DNA from: Istiophorus platypterus
Lineage: Eukaryota > Chordata > Actinopteri > Istiophoriformes > Istiophoridae
DNA: 64,000 nucleotides
NCBI GenBank assembly: GCA_016859345.1
Contig: CM029122.1
Coordinates: forward strand, 23,754,575-23,818,574
Reading direction: 5' to 3'
Shown here: positions 37,900 to 50,890 of the stretch, piece after piece
Numbering within the stretch: position 1 is the first letter of the stretch
Layout: each line of letters opens with the position of its first letter
Program-made: the position numbers and the translations under genes
The notes under the pieces: generated by a model
The model's database searches: none
Seen by the model: only the letters and a program-made list of their open reading frames with translations
Told to the model about the DNA's origin: nothing

Positions 37900-39035
37900 T
37901 GGTTTCAGTAATACCTGAGAGACGGAAGTTTCTTAATTCACTTAGGTGAAGATTATTTTTTTTAACTGAGGCCCCACTTTCTTGTGGGGCCCCTCAAGGC
38001 TCCATTTTCGGCCTCATCCTTATCCTTCATTGTATATGCTGACCTTGGTGTCCTTTTTTTAAGAAACACAACATTCCTTCTCATTGCTTTGCTAAAGACA
38101 TTCTAATCTATCTGCCTATAAAGATAAAAAGTAAAGATTCAATGCAGCCTTTGCTGAACTGCTTAAAAGATATTAAAACATGTATGGATATAAACCGTAT
38201 CAGTCTCAATGAAAATAGGACTGAGATTGCTATATTTTGACAACCTGACCTCTTGTGGCCCTTTAGATTTTTACAGTTGAATTTTTGACAAGACCCTTGG
38301 TGTGATTTTTGACAGCTCCTTCAAATTTGAAAAACAGAGTAGTTCAGTTGGCACAACTAGTTTTTCAGGACTAAAAGGCCAAGGTAAAGACCTGTCTCTC
38401 TCCAAAGAACTTTGAAAGAATTCTTGCTTGTATTATCTCCTGGTTAGACCACTTTAATTCTTTGTATGTGGCTGTAGAAAAGTGCGTCTGCCCACAGCTG
38501 CATGTCTTCTAACTGGAAAAAGAATATGTGATCACATAACATCAGTATTGACCCCGTTCACTGGTTTACTGTCCATTTCAGGATTGATTTGAAGATTATA
38601 TTGCTTGTTTTTAAGAGTTTAAATTGATTGGTGCCATCTTATCTAGTAGAACTCAGAGAACCCAGGTCAACCAACCAGATGCTGTTGGATATTCTGAGAT
38701 CCAGGCACAAAATAGAGGCAATCAAGCCTTTGCAGTGGTGGCCCTTAATCTCTGGAGCAGCATACCTATTCATATGAGGACTGCTGAGACACTAGAAAAT
38801 TTCAATTCACTGCTGAAGACCCTCCTCTTCTAATTGACATTCAATTTGAGTACAGCTTAACACCTTGATTTCATCTTTGTATAGTGCTGCAATTTATGTA
38901 TTGTTATTATATGTATTGTTCAATTCTCATTTGATGCTTACATTTATATTTGTTTCTTATGATTTTTAAAGCCTGTTCAGTACTTTGGTCAACTGTGATT
39001 GTTTTCAGTCTGCTATATAAGTAAATATTGACTTA
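37900..39035 (+). mobile_element. Decayed LINE (L2/Rex1-like) 3' half with reverse transcriptase remnants
   Basis: Broken reading frames carry the RT motifs GAPQGSI (normally GVPQGS) near 37990, a degenerate catalytic-box region HCFAKDILIYLP near 38085, then NCLKDIKTCM...SLNENRTEI. Downstream come the C-terminal motifs usually seen as LDYCNSLY, ITPVL..LHWLP and RGDRAFAVAAPKLWNSLP; the last is still open at 38624-38833 as RGNQAFAVVALNLWSSIP. The catalytic YADD is mutated and stops and frameshifts are frequent, so it is dead. The 3' end is at CTATATAAGTAAATATTGACTT. Confidence 0.8.
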
Positions 39036-39039
39036 GGCT

Positions 39040-41875
39040 GGCTCAATGGCCATGTCTGTAATGCTGCCATGTAGCCAAGTTTCACTGAAAACAAACATGC
39101 AGCAGTACTTCATTTCATGCTGGGTAGTTGATCAAAGTCACAAGTCCAACTTGTTTTCTAGGGAGCATACATTAGCCAACAGGATAGACAGGAGAGCAGT
39201 ATTTGCAGGGTTAGCTTTTAGCTTTACCCAGATGCCTCCTTGAGCACTGAACTTTCAGATTCTCTTTGCTCCAGTCGATTGTGATGTGTCCTTCCAGTAT
39301 CAAGGCTTACAAAGCATAGCAGACCTAGACTCAGTAAACTCTGCAAACTCTGGAAGATCCTGGCAGCTGTAGTGGAGTTTTGTTACATAAAAGGTGGTCT
39401 TTTTAACATGTCAGTGTGGTGCTGCTGTGTACATATGAGCAACCTTGGTAACATAATCCACTTAAACATAAAACTAAAGAGAACTGCACAAAACTCTTTC
39501 CAAAAGTTAATCTATTGGCCTGTGTTTAAAACTGGAAAAAGCAATGCTTCACAGTAATTGTTCTAAAAGAGCCTTACCACCAGTGCTCTGCATTGTAGTG
39601 CACAAATCTAATGCTGCAAAAAAGTAAAATATATTAGAACATTATAAGAGTAAGAACCATCCTGGAGAACCCAACATCTATGAGCATGTTAGCATGTTAA
39701 TTAGAGGGCAAGGTGTGATACTGTGGGAAACTCTTAAAATTGAACAGCCAGGTTATTGTTATCACAGGGATTAAATATAGATGGTATGAATAGAGCTCAA
39801 GTTAACAGGGAAAGGTTAGCTACAATTTCAACTGTGAAAAAGAATAGCATCCCTACACACATTCTTGGTTGCTTAAGACCAGTTGTCAGTTTTCTATTCA
39901 CCAAATCCTTCCCATTAACAGCTGTTTACTCACCAGTCAGGAGGAAACATTCGTGAATTCAAATACTCTTATTCTTCTATCTCTTCTTCTATTCTTCTTC
40001 TATTTTTATCACTTATTTATTCTACTGAGATAGGCCCTGGCCCAGCTGACCTATCTTGTCACTTTCTGGTAGCGATCATTGTAGTGCCAAGTCTGCGCTG
40101 AAGAAGTTGAGCTGCTCAGAGGATGTATTATAATCTCTAGTCATGTTAATACAGCTTTAGCTTAAACTCTTGGCAAGCGACCATAACTGCCACCTGCTCA
40201 CTTTTCGTTGCAGAGAAAACTTAAATATAGCCACGATTTAAGTATTGTTCTCTAAGATAACTTTTATGGGGCAATTTCCCTAAGTAGCCCTATCAAAAGA
40301 ATCAGTTTCTACACCTTTAAAGTAATGAGCTCTTTAACCGTTCATAGCAATAATTAATAGCTAGAGAGGTTTGCCCAGTTGTTATGGTCACATTTTCATT
40401 TTCTTTAGCCACTTTAATGCTTCTCATTTGTGTTGTCTTAAAAGTTAAGTTCATAAAACCAATAAAAAAAGATACATGATTTCAGTACAATTTCAGTATT
40501 TAATTCTACTTTCCTAGGATATTTTTTTTTATTGTAAAACTGATTCACATGCAGATCACTGGTCCAATTGTTATAGTCCAAAATCTTGATTTACTAAGAG
40601 ATTTAAATTTTATTATTTTTTTTTTTAACCAGCTGGGCCTTTGAAAACACTACTTTCTTAGGACTAATCTATCTGGATGGGTATCTGTCTCAATGTAAGG
40701 CAGTCAGACTAGCAGAATTATATCATACAAAAGGTACACTGCTTTGATGTTTTCAAGAACTGGAGCTCCAGATGTGTGCCTTTAGGCTTGGTGGTTAGGT
40801 GGTAAGATTTTGAATGCATGAATTATTAAATTCAGTCTCAATCCCTGCTATCAAAAAAGCAACCAGGGCCCTAAAATTTTAAAATGACCATTTTTGCAAA
40901 AAGTATTCATGTTTTTGTGAACTGAAGACTGTGTGCAAATCCTTCTCTGTACTTTTAATATGATGCACACCATCAATTGTGAATGATCACATGACCTTAA
41001 AATGTGCATAAACCTGGCATCATATGCATGCACATGATCCGTCATAAATCCTCACTAGAGATGGATAAAAACCATTTTAAGTGAAATTATGATAGTGTAT
41101 GTTTCTGCAATGACAAAAGTCACCACCTGCTGGCAGTATTGCTCAGGCACTGCACTGCCTAGATTTCCTGTGTGTGAGAGAATTGATACTACTGGTTTTG
41201 CAGTATAAAACACCGAAGGGCTTTGTGCCAAAATATTCTTGTGATCTGATGCCACATTATGAACCATCCAGACCTCACAGGTAGCCCAAAGTTTTTCAAG
41301 AATACACACTTTTCTATACACTTATCTTTCACTATCCCACTGTATCAGCACTATATTAGCCATTAAACGGTCCAATACTACATTTCCTTCACTACATTTA
41401 TCTCATACTTAAACTAAAATAGCCATGTAAGAAAAAAAAAATACACCTGATATCAAAGATACAACCTTGGTGACCTTGTCACATAATTTAAGCATTTCAT
41501 GATTAGATCCTCTGTTACGACATAGGTTATAATGGGGCAAATCAGATGTAGGTGTAGTTTAAAAATCAGAAAACTGAAACAGAATCCCATACATGATATA
41601 TACATGAATGAATCAAACTTTACACCAAGTAAAATATTAAAACATATTCCCTCTCGGAACTGTGGATTTCTAAATTATAAGATAGTCAGGACCAGCCTCT
41701 CAGACCATACCCACCCTGGATGTGAGGAATTAAGTACTCTTGCTCTTCACGTCTCATATGGTCCAGAAACAGACTTGATGTAAAGCCAATTGTAATCAAT
41801 AATAAGTATATCTACCAGTATATTTGATATACAGATCATATTTACTTAGCTTCTTTGCTGTAAAATTAATATAAA
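39040..41875. other. No gene seen
   Basis: AT-rich DNA with short ORFs only; poly-T runs near 40520 and 40615. Confidence 0.4.
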
Positions 41876-41879
41876 CAGT

Positions 41880-41970
41880 CTGATCTAGACCTGCTCGATA
41901 TGAAAAGTGCCCTGAGATAATGTCTGTTATGATATGGCGCTATATAAATAACAGTTGAATAGAATTAAAT
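41880..41970 (-). repeat. Short fragment of a teleost interspersed repeat
   Basis: Read on the minus strand it is TTATTTATATAGCGCCATAT CATAACAGACATTATCTCAG... then AGCAGGTCTAGA, a widely repeated fish sequence. A related, more diverged copy opens the repeat at 52551 in the opposite orientation. Confidence 0.65.
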
Positions 41971-42611
41971 ATGCTGAAAATCAGTACTAAACTTTGTGAA
42001 CCAACCTCAAAGTGTGGAGCATCAATGGAATTCATAATGCTGGCGTTTCTAGTTCTTCATATAAAATGCACCCTCCCAGTCCTGCCCCACTGGGAACTCT
42101 CAGTTTATAGCACTCCTGTGGCTCACTTTCTACACATCACAGTGTGTGATGCAGTGCTGGAAAAAGGATAAATAGAAATAGGAGCAATTTTGTCATACTA
42201 ATTAATTAGAAAAACCAACCAAATGATGAAATGTGAGGAACCGTTAACAAAAACAAATTTTGAGGGGATTGGTATAGTTTTGATAATTAGCCAAATATGG
42301 GAGTAATCCTGTGATTATCATGAGAAAAGACTATTTTACAAGACCATTCCAATGGCTTTGCACAATAAGTCTGTTATGTCCTAGGGTCAAACAAAATAAA
42401 TTACCAGCAGTGATTTCTTAATCAATGCAGCTGGTGCAGTAAATTTTGAATGCATTTTTCTACCTTCTATGGACTCATTGTTTACAGTTCATTTTAGTTT
42501 ACCAACGAAATTAACTCACAGAGACTCAAAACTTGCTCAACATTGTAAAAGCATCATAATGAAACACAAGGGGGAGAGCAGAAGGAAAGAGAACATAGTA
42601 TAATGCAAGTT

Positions 42612-42812
42612 CTACATAGAGATATATAGTGATAATAATAATATTAATAATAAGACTAATATTAAGACTAGGAATAATAATAATTGTATAATTGGGCGTT
42701 GATCATGGGGCAGTAGATGGTCTGTAGTCATGGATCCAGACTCTGCAGCATCAAAGGCAGACCTGCTGAAAATGACAGGAGGAAGAGGAGAGAGACGAGG
42801 AAGCACAAAAAT
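42612..42812 (+). repeat. Dispersed repeat copy A
   Basis: An (ATA/GACTA)n-like leader is followed by CATGGATCCAGACTCTGCAGC, AAAGGCAGACCTGCTGAAA and a GGAGGAAGAGGAGAGAG tract. The same order occurs at 52800-52910, so both derive from one family. Confidence 0.65.
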
Positions 42813-42849
42813 ACGGGAGAGAGAAGGAGTTGACTCAACACGAAGCATG

Positions 42850-45800
42850 CAGCATTAGATGATACATCTTCTCCTTTTGGAATAAAAACACTTTTCACAT
42901 AATGTAATAGTTCTGTTGTACTATGATCAACAATAAATTACCATAAGCATAAAAACATGGCTGTTTTTTTCTCAGTTGACCCAGGGGGGCTCTATAGTAT
43001 TGTAACTCTTTGAAAAGGTCCTCTTTTGGTGGCCTCTCCACAGAAACCTTGCCTTAAACTGGATTCCTTTGTTAAGTAGTCAGTAAATTGGTAAATAACA
43101 AGAAATTGATCACTGCACACACATACTTACCCCCTCAGGTATGTTGATGCTTTATTCTGGATGTTGGACTGCACTCAGCCATAACCTGCTGGTTATGGTC
43201 AGTTTTAGTTGGAAAATAGTGAATATGAACTTGTTCTAATGTATTGTTCTAATGCGATATTGTTTTTCACACCCAGGAACTACATAGTTCATGGTGTCAT
43301 GAACATTCTCAAGCCAAGTGCACAGGAAAGTTGGTAAAGTTGTGCATCCAAACTAGCTGAACTGTTTTCTGAAAAGGTTTCAGTTTGACTCACAGAGAAC
43401 AGTCTGTTCGATAAGATCCACTCTGAGGCCGAAATCTAGCCTGATCCCGCACAGAACTAGATAAAAGGAATGTATTTATCTGCTGTGGAAATTAGTCCCA
43501 GCTTAAAAGACTTTAACAAGCAAAATCACAAGCACGATGAGTTATAATTTGCAGATGTTTTTTTCATATGGCAACACATTGGATTTTAAGGTGTGTGTAG
43601 TTAAGATAATTTTACAAAACAAAACAAAAGCTAAAATACTTAGGTTTAACACATTACAAACAAATCATTTCACATTTGTAGTATTTATGGAACTTTCCTT
43701 TAAAAACGTCTTTCCTCTTAACATTATCTTTCTCAGGTTTTGTAAAACTGTTGTGCTTTTAGGTGTTAAACATGAGCAATATATAAAAAATCCCGGGTAA
43801 ATGCAGTATGCTTATCACTTTTATTTCAGGATTTCTCAAAATTATAGCTGCACAGTATTTGATAATTAATTATAATCATCAATTATGTTTATTGTAATTT
43901 TCTCATGTTTTTCTTTCATTGTAGCTTGCGTATGTGGCAGTATAACAACAGTTCTTCTTCAAAGAGGTGTAAAAGGCCAACAATACAGTGTTGTCTGACG
44001 TTCTATTTTTCATTGATTTCCCTTACATCTGTCATGTTGATATGTGTTAGTGGTTGTAGGGAGTACATGACCACTTTAGTACTAATCCAAGTTTTTTATC
44101 ATGAAAAGGGGAGAAAGATGGACAATGCAGATATTTTGGTATGTTGTTTCCATAGTTTTAGGAACAGGAGAATTGTTATTGTTAGATGTCAAATTAGAGA
44201 GATTATCTATGTGCATTCAGTAACCACTTGTTGATTGATGTGGAAATAGAAGCCTGCTTGACTGATTAAGCTACTTGCATTGCCTGCACACATGTTGTTT
44301 ACATCCTTCACACTTATTTCAAAAATACAACAGAAAAAGCTAAATATATATGTGAAGAGTCTTTGGTGGTCAGACCTCACTTTATCATCACAATTTTACT
44401 AGGGTAGTCATTCCATTACCTGTAAAGTAAATCCCCCCATGAGTATGCCAGATACTGGTGGTGGTGGTAAGGTGGTGAACAACCTAGCTGAAGATCTGGA
44501 TGGATGTGATGTGGGACTTTTGATGAGCTCAGTGAAGGGACCTAAAGACGCAGGTTTTGATGAAAACCTGGAGGTGAAGGGGTTGGAGGTATATCCTCTT
44601 GATAAAATACAGGAATGACAGGCGTAGCAGGAGGGAGAAGAACAGTTGTTAAATTTTCTCAGTGATGAGATGATTGGCTCATAGAGGTTTTAGAAATCTT
44701 ATAGGTTGAATTTAAAGTGAGAATACCCTCAGCCAACTGATTGAGTTGGAAGTGTGAAAAGGAAGACAGAACAAGAAAGAGAGAACAAGAGAATGTAACT
44801 AAAAGAGAGTATAAAGATTGTACTTTGATTGTACTTTTGTACTTTTGATTGTAACTGCACTTCATGGATTGTGTGGTAGTGTAAATGAACTTTGAAGGAG
44901 GCATCTTTGTTTCTGTGAAGAGTCCTCAATAGACAAACACACAGACACATACACCAAAATTGGGTTTTAGCAATTATTTTTTGCAGGAGAAGGGGCAGTT
45001 TTTTAAATCTAGGAATTACCAGCATCATGTAAGTCATCAATAAGTTTTTAACCTTGTTGTACTCCATTTTAGATTTTCTTCAATGAAAGTTAGGCAGCAG
45101 GTATTATCCTCCCATGATAAATGACTCTGTAGGCCATAGTTACTTGTTACTTCTACGCAAAGCCAAGTGAAGTTTTGAAGTGACCAAATTCACAGGGAAA
45201 AGGTTGGAGTGAATGGATGGGTTGACACAACATTGGATTTTAAAATAGGAGACTACTGTTTATTTCCCATTTCAAACTGATAGTCAACATTATTTCTTTT
45301 AACTCATGACTACATCTATAACTTTAAGCATGTGTTCTTGTTGTAACCATGACATGAAGGTACAGTCTGCGTGCAGGCATAAGGGCGCCATTTCATGTGA
45401 TGCTCCCTACAGGTTGTACTAGAGGGTAGGGACAAAAAGCCTATGAGGTTTAGGTTGGAGGGATTGTTGTCAATTCAGGAGGTCTTCAAATACAACATGA
45501 AAAGTTTGACATCGATTATGCCATTTCCTCTGTCCTTACTTTTCACATTATTATTCATTATTACTGATGACACCATGATTTGATGACTCAAGAATAGTAG
45601 GTAAATCTTGTTATTGTTCTTTCCCTTATTTTCTGGGCCCAACATATTAATTTGAAATAATAAGCCTAATGTTTGTAAATTGAGAAAAAACACAACAAGA
45701 ACACCTTTTCATCATTTAATTTTTTCTCTCAGTGTAGTGTCATCGTTAACTTCAATCAATTGACTTTTCAACCAAATGCATGGGGAAGCTTAGGTTTGGA

Positions 45801-46245
45801 AGCTTTGTTAACAGATATCATTGATTTATCCAATTGTTTTGGTAATAACTTTGCTCCTGTTAACTCATTCCACTGTAATATTCCCACAGTGGTATAAATA
45901 ACTCTGGGCCAAGCAGAAAAGAAACCTGCTCCTTGTTTAGAAAAGTGAGACATTTGTATGTGTAAAATCAGGTCAAGCAGTGTGTTGTCACTTTCCATCC
46001 AGCACTGAGGTCATCTCAGTCTTACTTTTATTACTGTAGCTGCTGTTCTCTGTAAATGGTTTAAGGCTTCCACTCAACCTCTTCCATTTTTCAGTGTTAC
46101 GGATATTTTCTGCCTGCTGGGTTTGCAGAGTTAAATAATAGAAAGAAACAACAAAGAAGGGGGCCTAGTTACATTTTACCGTCAACTTATTTTGTTGAGT
46201 GAGACAATCATCATTTTGGCAAATGCCCCTAAAGGACATACACAC
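42850..46245. other. No intact gene; one short coding-like ORF
   Basis: Mostly AT-rich DNA without features. 44439-44618 (+) is a 59-codon ORF, MSMPDTGGGGKVVNNLAEDL and onward, that looks more protein-like than its surroundings, possibly a transposon relic. A 76-codon minus ORF at 45768-45998 has no recognised domain. Confidence 0.35.
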
Positions 46246-46250
46246 AATTT

Positions 46251-46680
46251 GCAGTTTATTAGGTACACCTAGCTAAAACTAGTGTTGTCTAAGACAGCAG
46301 CCCTGCAACAGATTCTACCATCATGATGGTTATAAAGTTCAGGTTTATTGAAACTATTTTAGAGAGGTGTTGATTCAACTTTATGATTGATTTAGAGAAT
46401 GTAGTTTGTGATGCCATTGAATTGTATGATATTATACAGAGTCAGCTTTCTGTTATTTAGCTTACCTCAAAATTGGGAGGACAACATATTAGAAACACAT
46501 GACTGTAAAAAAAATTTTGACATCACCAGCAGCAGCCTCAAAAGTGACTATAAATTTAAGACCATAAAACACCTCTCTAAAACAGATTCAGCACAAACTG
46601 ATCATTATAACAATCATGTTTATCACAGGACTGCTGTATTAAACAGCATTAATTTTAGCTTGGTGCACCTAATAAATTGC
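46251..46680. mobile_element. Palindromic MITE with long terminal inverted repeats
   Basis: Left end GCAGTTTATTAGGTACACCT AGCTAAAACT is mirrored by the right end, whose reverse complement reads GCAATTTATTAGGTGCACCA AGCTAAAATT. The inverted repeat continues inward (CAGCAGCCCTG against CAGCAGTCCTG), and an inner pair, TTTTAGAGAGGTGTT near 46360 and its complement near 46570, extends it. About 430 bp, no transposase. The GTACACCTAATAAACTG terminus is one I know as abundant in fish. Confidence 0.75.
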
Positions 46681-46689
46681 CAAATGAAT

Positions 46690-49095
46690 GTTTGTTTACA
46701 TTGCAATGACAAAGCCCTATTTTGGCCATAGTAATTATGATTAGACCAAAGCAGGAAATTTGGAAGTCTGCATAGGGAGGAGGTTGGGGCGGATAGATGG
46801 CCTAAACATTGGGAGTTAACACTGAAGCCTGCTTTTTGTTTCCCGTTTGAGACCAGTAGATTGTTTCTTTTAACCATGACTGTTCCACAACCTCAACTGC
46901 ATGTTTATTATTGTAACCATGAGGACAAATGTCCTTTAACAATAAGTAATTACTCATCTTAACCAAACCAAACCAAGATCTTCCCCTAAGTCCAACCAAG
47001 TTGTTATGTGCCTAAACCTGACCAAAATATTTCCATAACACTGTCACATCATAAAAGGTTTAGTTATTGAATCTGATACAGTTAGTCTGTATCTGCTGCT
47101 GCTGGAAGGGGTGCAACACTGCAGGCTTGTTGACAGTTAGTTGAATCATTATTATTTAGTGATGAAACCCATACATGAATTCATTTTAAAATACAAATGG
47201 CTCATATTCTTAGATTTATAATGAAACACTGTTTATGTAATTATAATTTTAGATGACAACATGAAGGTTATTGAGAAATCATTTTGATGGTGTATTTATT
47301 AAACTGAAAACACAATAAAGAGTTACTTAGGATATTGTAATTTTTTATTCCACCACTTATACAGGTCTGGGTTGTGGTGGCTACAGCCCAAGCAGGTTAC
47401 TCTAGTTTTTCTTCTCAGCAACACTGGCCATCTCCTTCTGAGGTATCCTAAGACATTCATACAAAATGGAAACACTTTAATAGGTTTCCACTGGACATAA
47501 ATCTCAGCTCTGTCTTGTAGAGTTACATCTATGTTAGACAGGAGCCTGAGATGTCTGGCCTGGGTCCTGTGTGTGGTTAGGCTTAGGAACATTGCACTTT
47601 GGTTAGGGTTGGGGTGGGGAGGGAAATAGCATGTGTAATTATGATTCTTCCTGAGGGTCACATAAAGATCTGTAACAAATTTTAGACCACCTCCCGTTAA
47701 CAAGAATAGGAAAGTAATCTCAGACTTTTGGACCCTACTGTATTTCAGTCTGGACCAAAGTGGTGGACCAAATGACTGACCCATATAGACAGCCCTAGAG
47801 TCAAAATATGCTATAGTAGGATATTGTAGGAAAACCAAAGAAACTATGTTCACAGTGAACATTTGCAGTTGTGTTGTTGCACTGATGCAAACAAATCCTT
47901 GAGCATTCATGGTAGAAGTAAAAGCTATGGTAAAAACGAAAACAAAACAAACAAATTTTTAACCTTATTTATGGTCAAAGTCACAAAAATTTTTAAGCTA
48001 CTACAGAGCTCATTACCATAAAAATTGAACAATTTTCAGAAGCCACATAGATCTGACTGTCAGTTTTAGATCCCCAACAGGGATTTAAAAATGATGGTCA
48101 GATACTTGAACCGAATACTTGAACTCCTTCCACCATATTCCAGCATGTTTGACCGAGCCTCAACCCAACCGCTAAACAGTCAGCCTTTTCCACCACACAA
48201 ACACACTTTCCTGTAACTTAGTGTATAACCTTTACCAGCTTTACCAGTAACTTTTCAAAACTGACCCTGGACCTACATTTATAAATTAATGTAATGATAC
48301 TAATGTTTAAAAGTAAATGTGTAAAAATGAAAGAAAAGCTATATAATCTCCACATAATCCATTGTTTTCTATTCCAAAACATTGCACTGACATACGTATC
48401 TGCTTGCCTAAAACAAAGTATAAAAAATATGATGTTTGTCACCTTTTGAATTATGTCTTAAAAAAAAATAATTGAAAACACTTTTGTAAAACACCGTGGA
48501 AAACAGAAGGCCGCACCTTGACCCAAAGCCTCATGAGTTCTTAAAAGTTTAGTTCAGGTTATTAGAAGCTCTTGGTAACAGATTATTCAATGCCTCTAGA
48601 GGAAAAGCGTAATGTGAGAATCTTGAACAAAACCAGTGACAAGGCACAACACTTACAGGAGCCAGCAACAACTTGAAAATACAAAATGTGAGTGTTCATC
48701 ATTCATGAGTCATTTAAAACTACCTGAAAATCTCATTTTGGCCAACCTCTCTTGCAGTGTAACACAGTTTTAAGACTGGTCTTAAGTTCCTCTTCAAGTA
48801 AGCTTCAAAAACTTAATTTTTTTTTTTCCTTGATCCTTACTGCTCAGTATCTGAGGAGGATTTCCTTGGGATTGTCATGAATTAGGTCCAACAAAAACTT
48901 CAGCATTACCACATATCAGAACTCATCTTAGCATATCCCAAACCTCTTTGATCTTCCAGTTTGTTATGTTGTCTTGCCAAGAGGAGGCAGGTCATCCCCA
49001 TTCAGGTTCTTTCAATGGGGTGAAATTCAAAGTTGGTAGGTAGGTGAATGTCATGATCTTTCCAATACCCCCATAAGGGATGGAAACATGCAACA
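46690..49095. other. No gene recognised; one long orphan ORF
   Basis: 47323-47910 (-) is open for 195 codons, the longest frame outside the real genes, but its protein shows no family resemblance or low-complexity pattern I can name. Poly-T near 48820. Confidence 0.35.
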
Positions 49096-49108
49096 TTCAT
49101 GATTTTAC

Positions 49109-49110
<2 letters not shown>

Positions 49111-49158
<48 letters not shown>

Positions 49159-49163
49159 TGTGT

Positions 49164-49201
<38 letters not shown>
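49111..49201. repeat. (GT)n microsatellite
   Basis: About 90 bases of GT dinucleotides with a few interruptions (TTTGT, GTAT). It creates artefactual open frames of Cys-Val and Thr-His on the two strands. Confidence 0.97.
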
Positions 49202-49204
<3 letters not shown>

Positions 49205-50384
49205 AGTTGAAAGATGTGTACCAGGCTGACAAAATGAAATACGTTTGGATTACGCTATATAATTGTCCCTTGAACTGCTCCTTGAATTGTTCTTTAATGT
49301 GTTTAATGTAATTTTTCCACAAGCATCTGAAAATCTTTGGCATTTGAGTCGGGGTATTGGTGTACTGGATTCCAGAACTTTCATTTTCACCATAGTTTCA
49401 CTATAGTTTCTTAATTGCTTTGGCTATATCTAACACAGACTGACAAATTAAAATGGGTATATGCTGTGGGGAAAATGATAAAAACTAAAGTACACATTTG
49501 GCATTATTCTGTATTTTCATACTATCAACACATCTTTTAAAAAGACAGTAACCAATGTGTTAATCTGTCTAAATTAATTTCTGATTCCCCCTCCCTGGTT
49601 GTGCCACTCAGTCCCAAACCATTTGTTCCTACTGACAACATCACTCTTTAAGAAAATACAGAGCCCAGCTGTCTTCAGAAATAATAGCTCTTTTACAAAA
49701 GGAAATTATAGATTCTTGACCAATTAAAATATCTTTAGACAACCTTCCTCAAAGAAGGACACATTAATTGGTAATTATTTTCAGTTATGTTATGTTAGAT
49801 GGTTGGTGCTCTAGTGAGTATTTACAGTAGTAGACGTTGTACATGCATGTGAGACTGACTCAATAGTTAATTTAGTTTCTTATGCATTCAGAAATTCCTC
49901 TTGTGTCTTTGGTAGACAAACAGCATCCATTAGAACTTAAAACTTCTAAATAAGCAGTACTGTGTTGATTATAGAGAGGTTAACATGTCGTTTACTGTAA
50001 CTGTGACATATTTACTGAAGGACAGGCTGACAGGATGACACTGAGGAAGGAAGACAGAGGGAATTTGGAAACTATCCTGCTTTGTTTTTTTATTTGATTT
50101 CACAGTTTTCCCTCTGTTTTTTAGCATTACAGATTCAGCAGAACAACAGAATCAGATGGATGTGTGAGTACAAATTCTTTGCTTGCATTCTTAATGAGGG
50201 TCACCTACATCTGAAAATGCCTTCCGATAAATACTGATCATGTGAATAGGCAACCACTATACATTGTTTGCAATGACATAGTGCTACCTGTTGTATATAG
50301 TACTTAACACATGCAAACTGTGTCAGTCTTCAACTGCTTCTGGTCTTTTGCAGATGTGGATTGACACATTTTTACAGTGTACTG

Positions 50385-50405
50385 TATGTATGTATGTATG
50401 TATGG
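50385..50405. repeat. (GTAT)n short tandem repeat
   Basis: Five tetranucleotide units. Confidence 0.9.
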
Positions 50406-50564
50406 ACATCTAAGCATTTTCTGTGCCCTTGCAGGACTACTGGATTTGTTCCTGTGAATACATAGAATTTTCAAATACTATCAAATAATCATTATTAAGT
50501 TCCCCAATTGTACACACTTGCTAGACATTTGGTTCTATGATAAACCTATGGTGCAACCTGGACA

Positions 50565-50890
50565 AAGTGATGCAGTGATGCAGCTGGGGTCATCGGGTGT
50601 TTAAGATGAGCCTTAGGGCCTTAAGATGAGACACCCTCACCCAGGTGACCCAGCCAGGGGTGATCAGGCCCTGAGTTGTGTCAGCAAGTATTCTGCCACG
50701 TGTCACCCCTCTTTAGCCAGAGCCATCAGGAAGACTTCTCTGCAGCTTCAAATATGGTTTTGATGGCTCTTCTTCTTTGCAGCCCGCAGATTCCCAGGAG
50801 GCCCAGGACCTGATGAAGAGACTGGCCTTTGAAGCCTCTACATCCCACCTCAATGGACTCACAGCAGGCCTTCTACCCCTTCCTATGACA
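50565..50890 (+). repeat. GC-richer segment, probable old mobile-element piece
   Basis: Stands out from the AT-rich surroundings. It includes an ORF from 50777 reading DSQEAQDLMKRLAFEAS and onward, with ACCCAGCCAGGGGTGATCAGG upstream. I have a faint recollection of this sequence recurring in fish genomes but cannot name the element. Confidence 0.35.

Noticed and set aside
49002..49343. His/Thr-rich and Cys/Val-rich ORFs
   Set aside because: They are translations of the GT microsatellite on the two strands.
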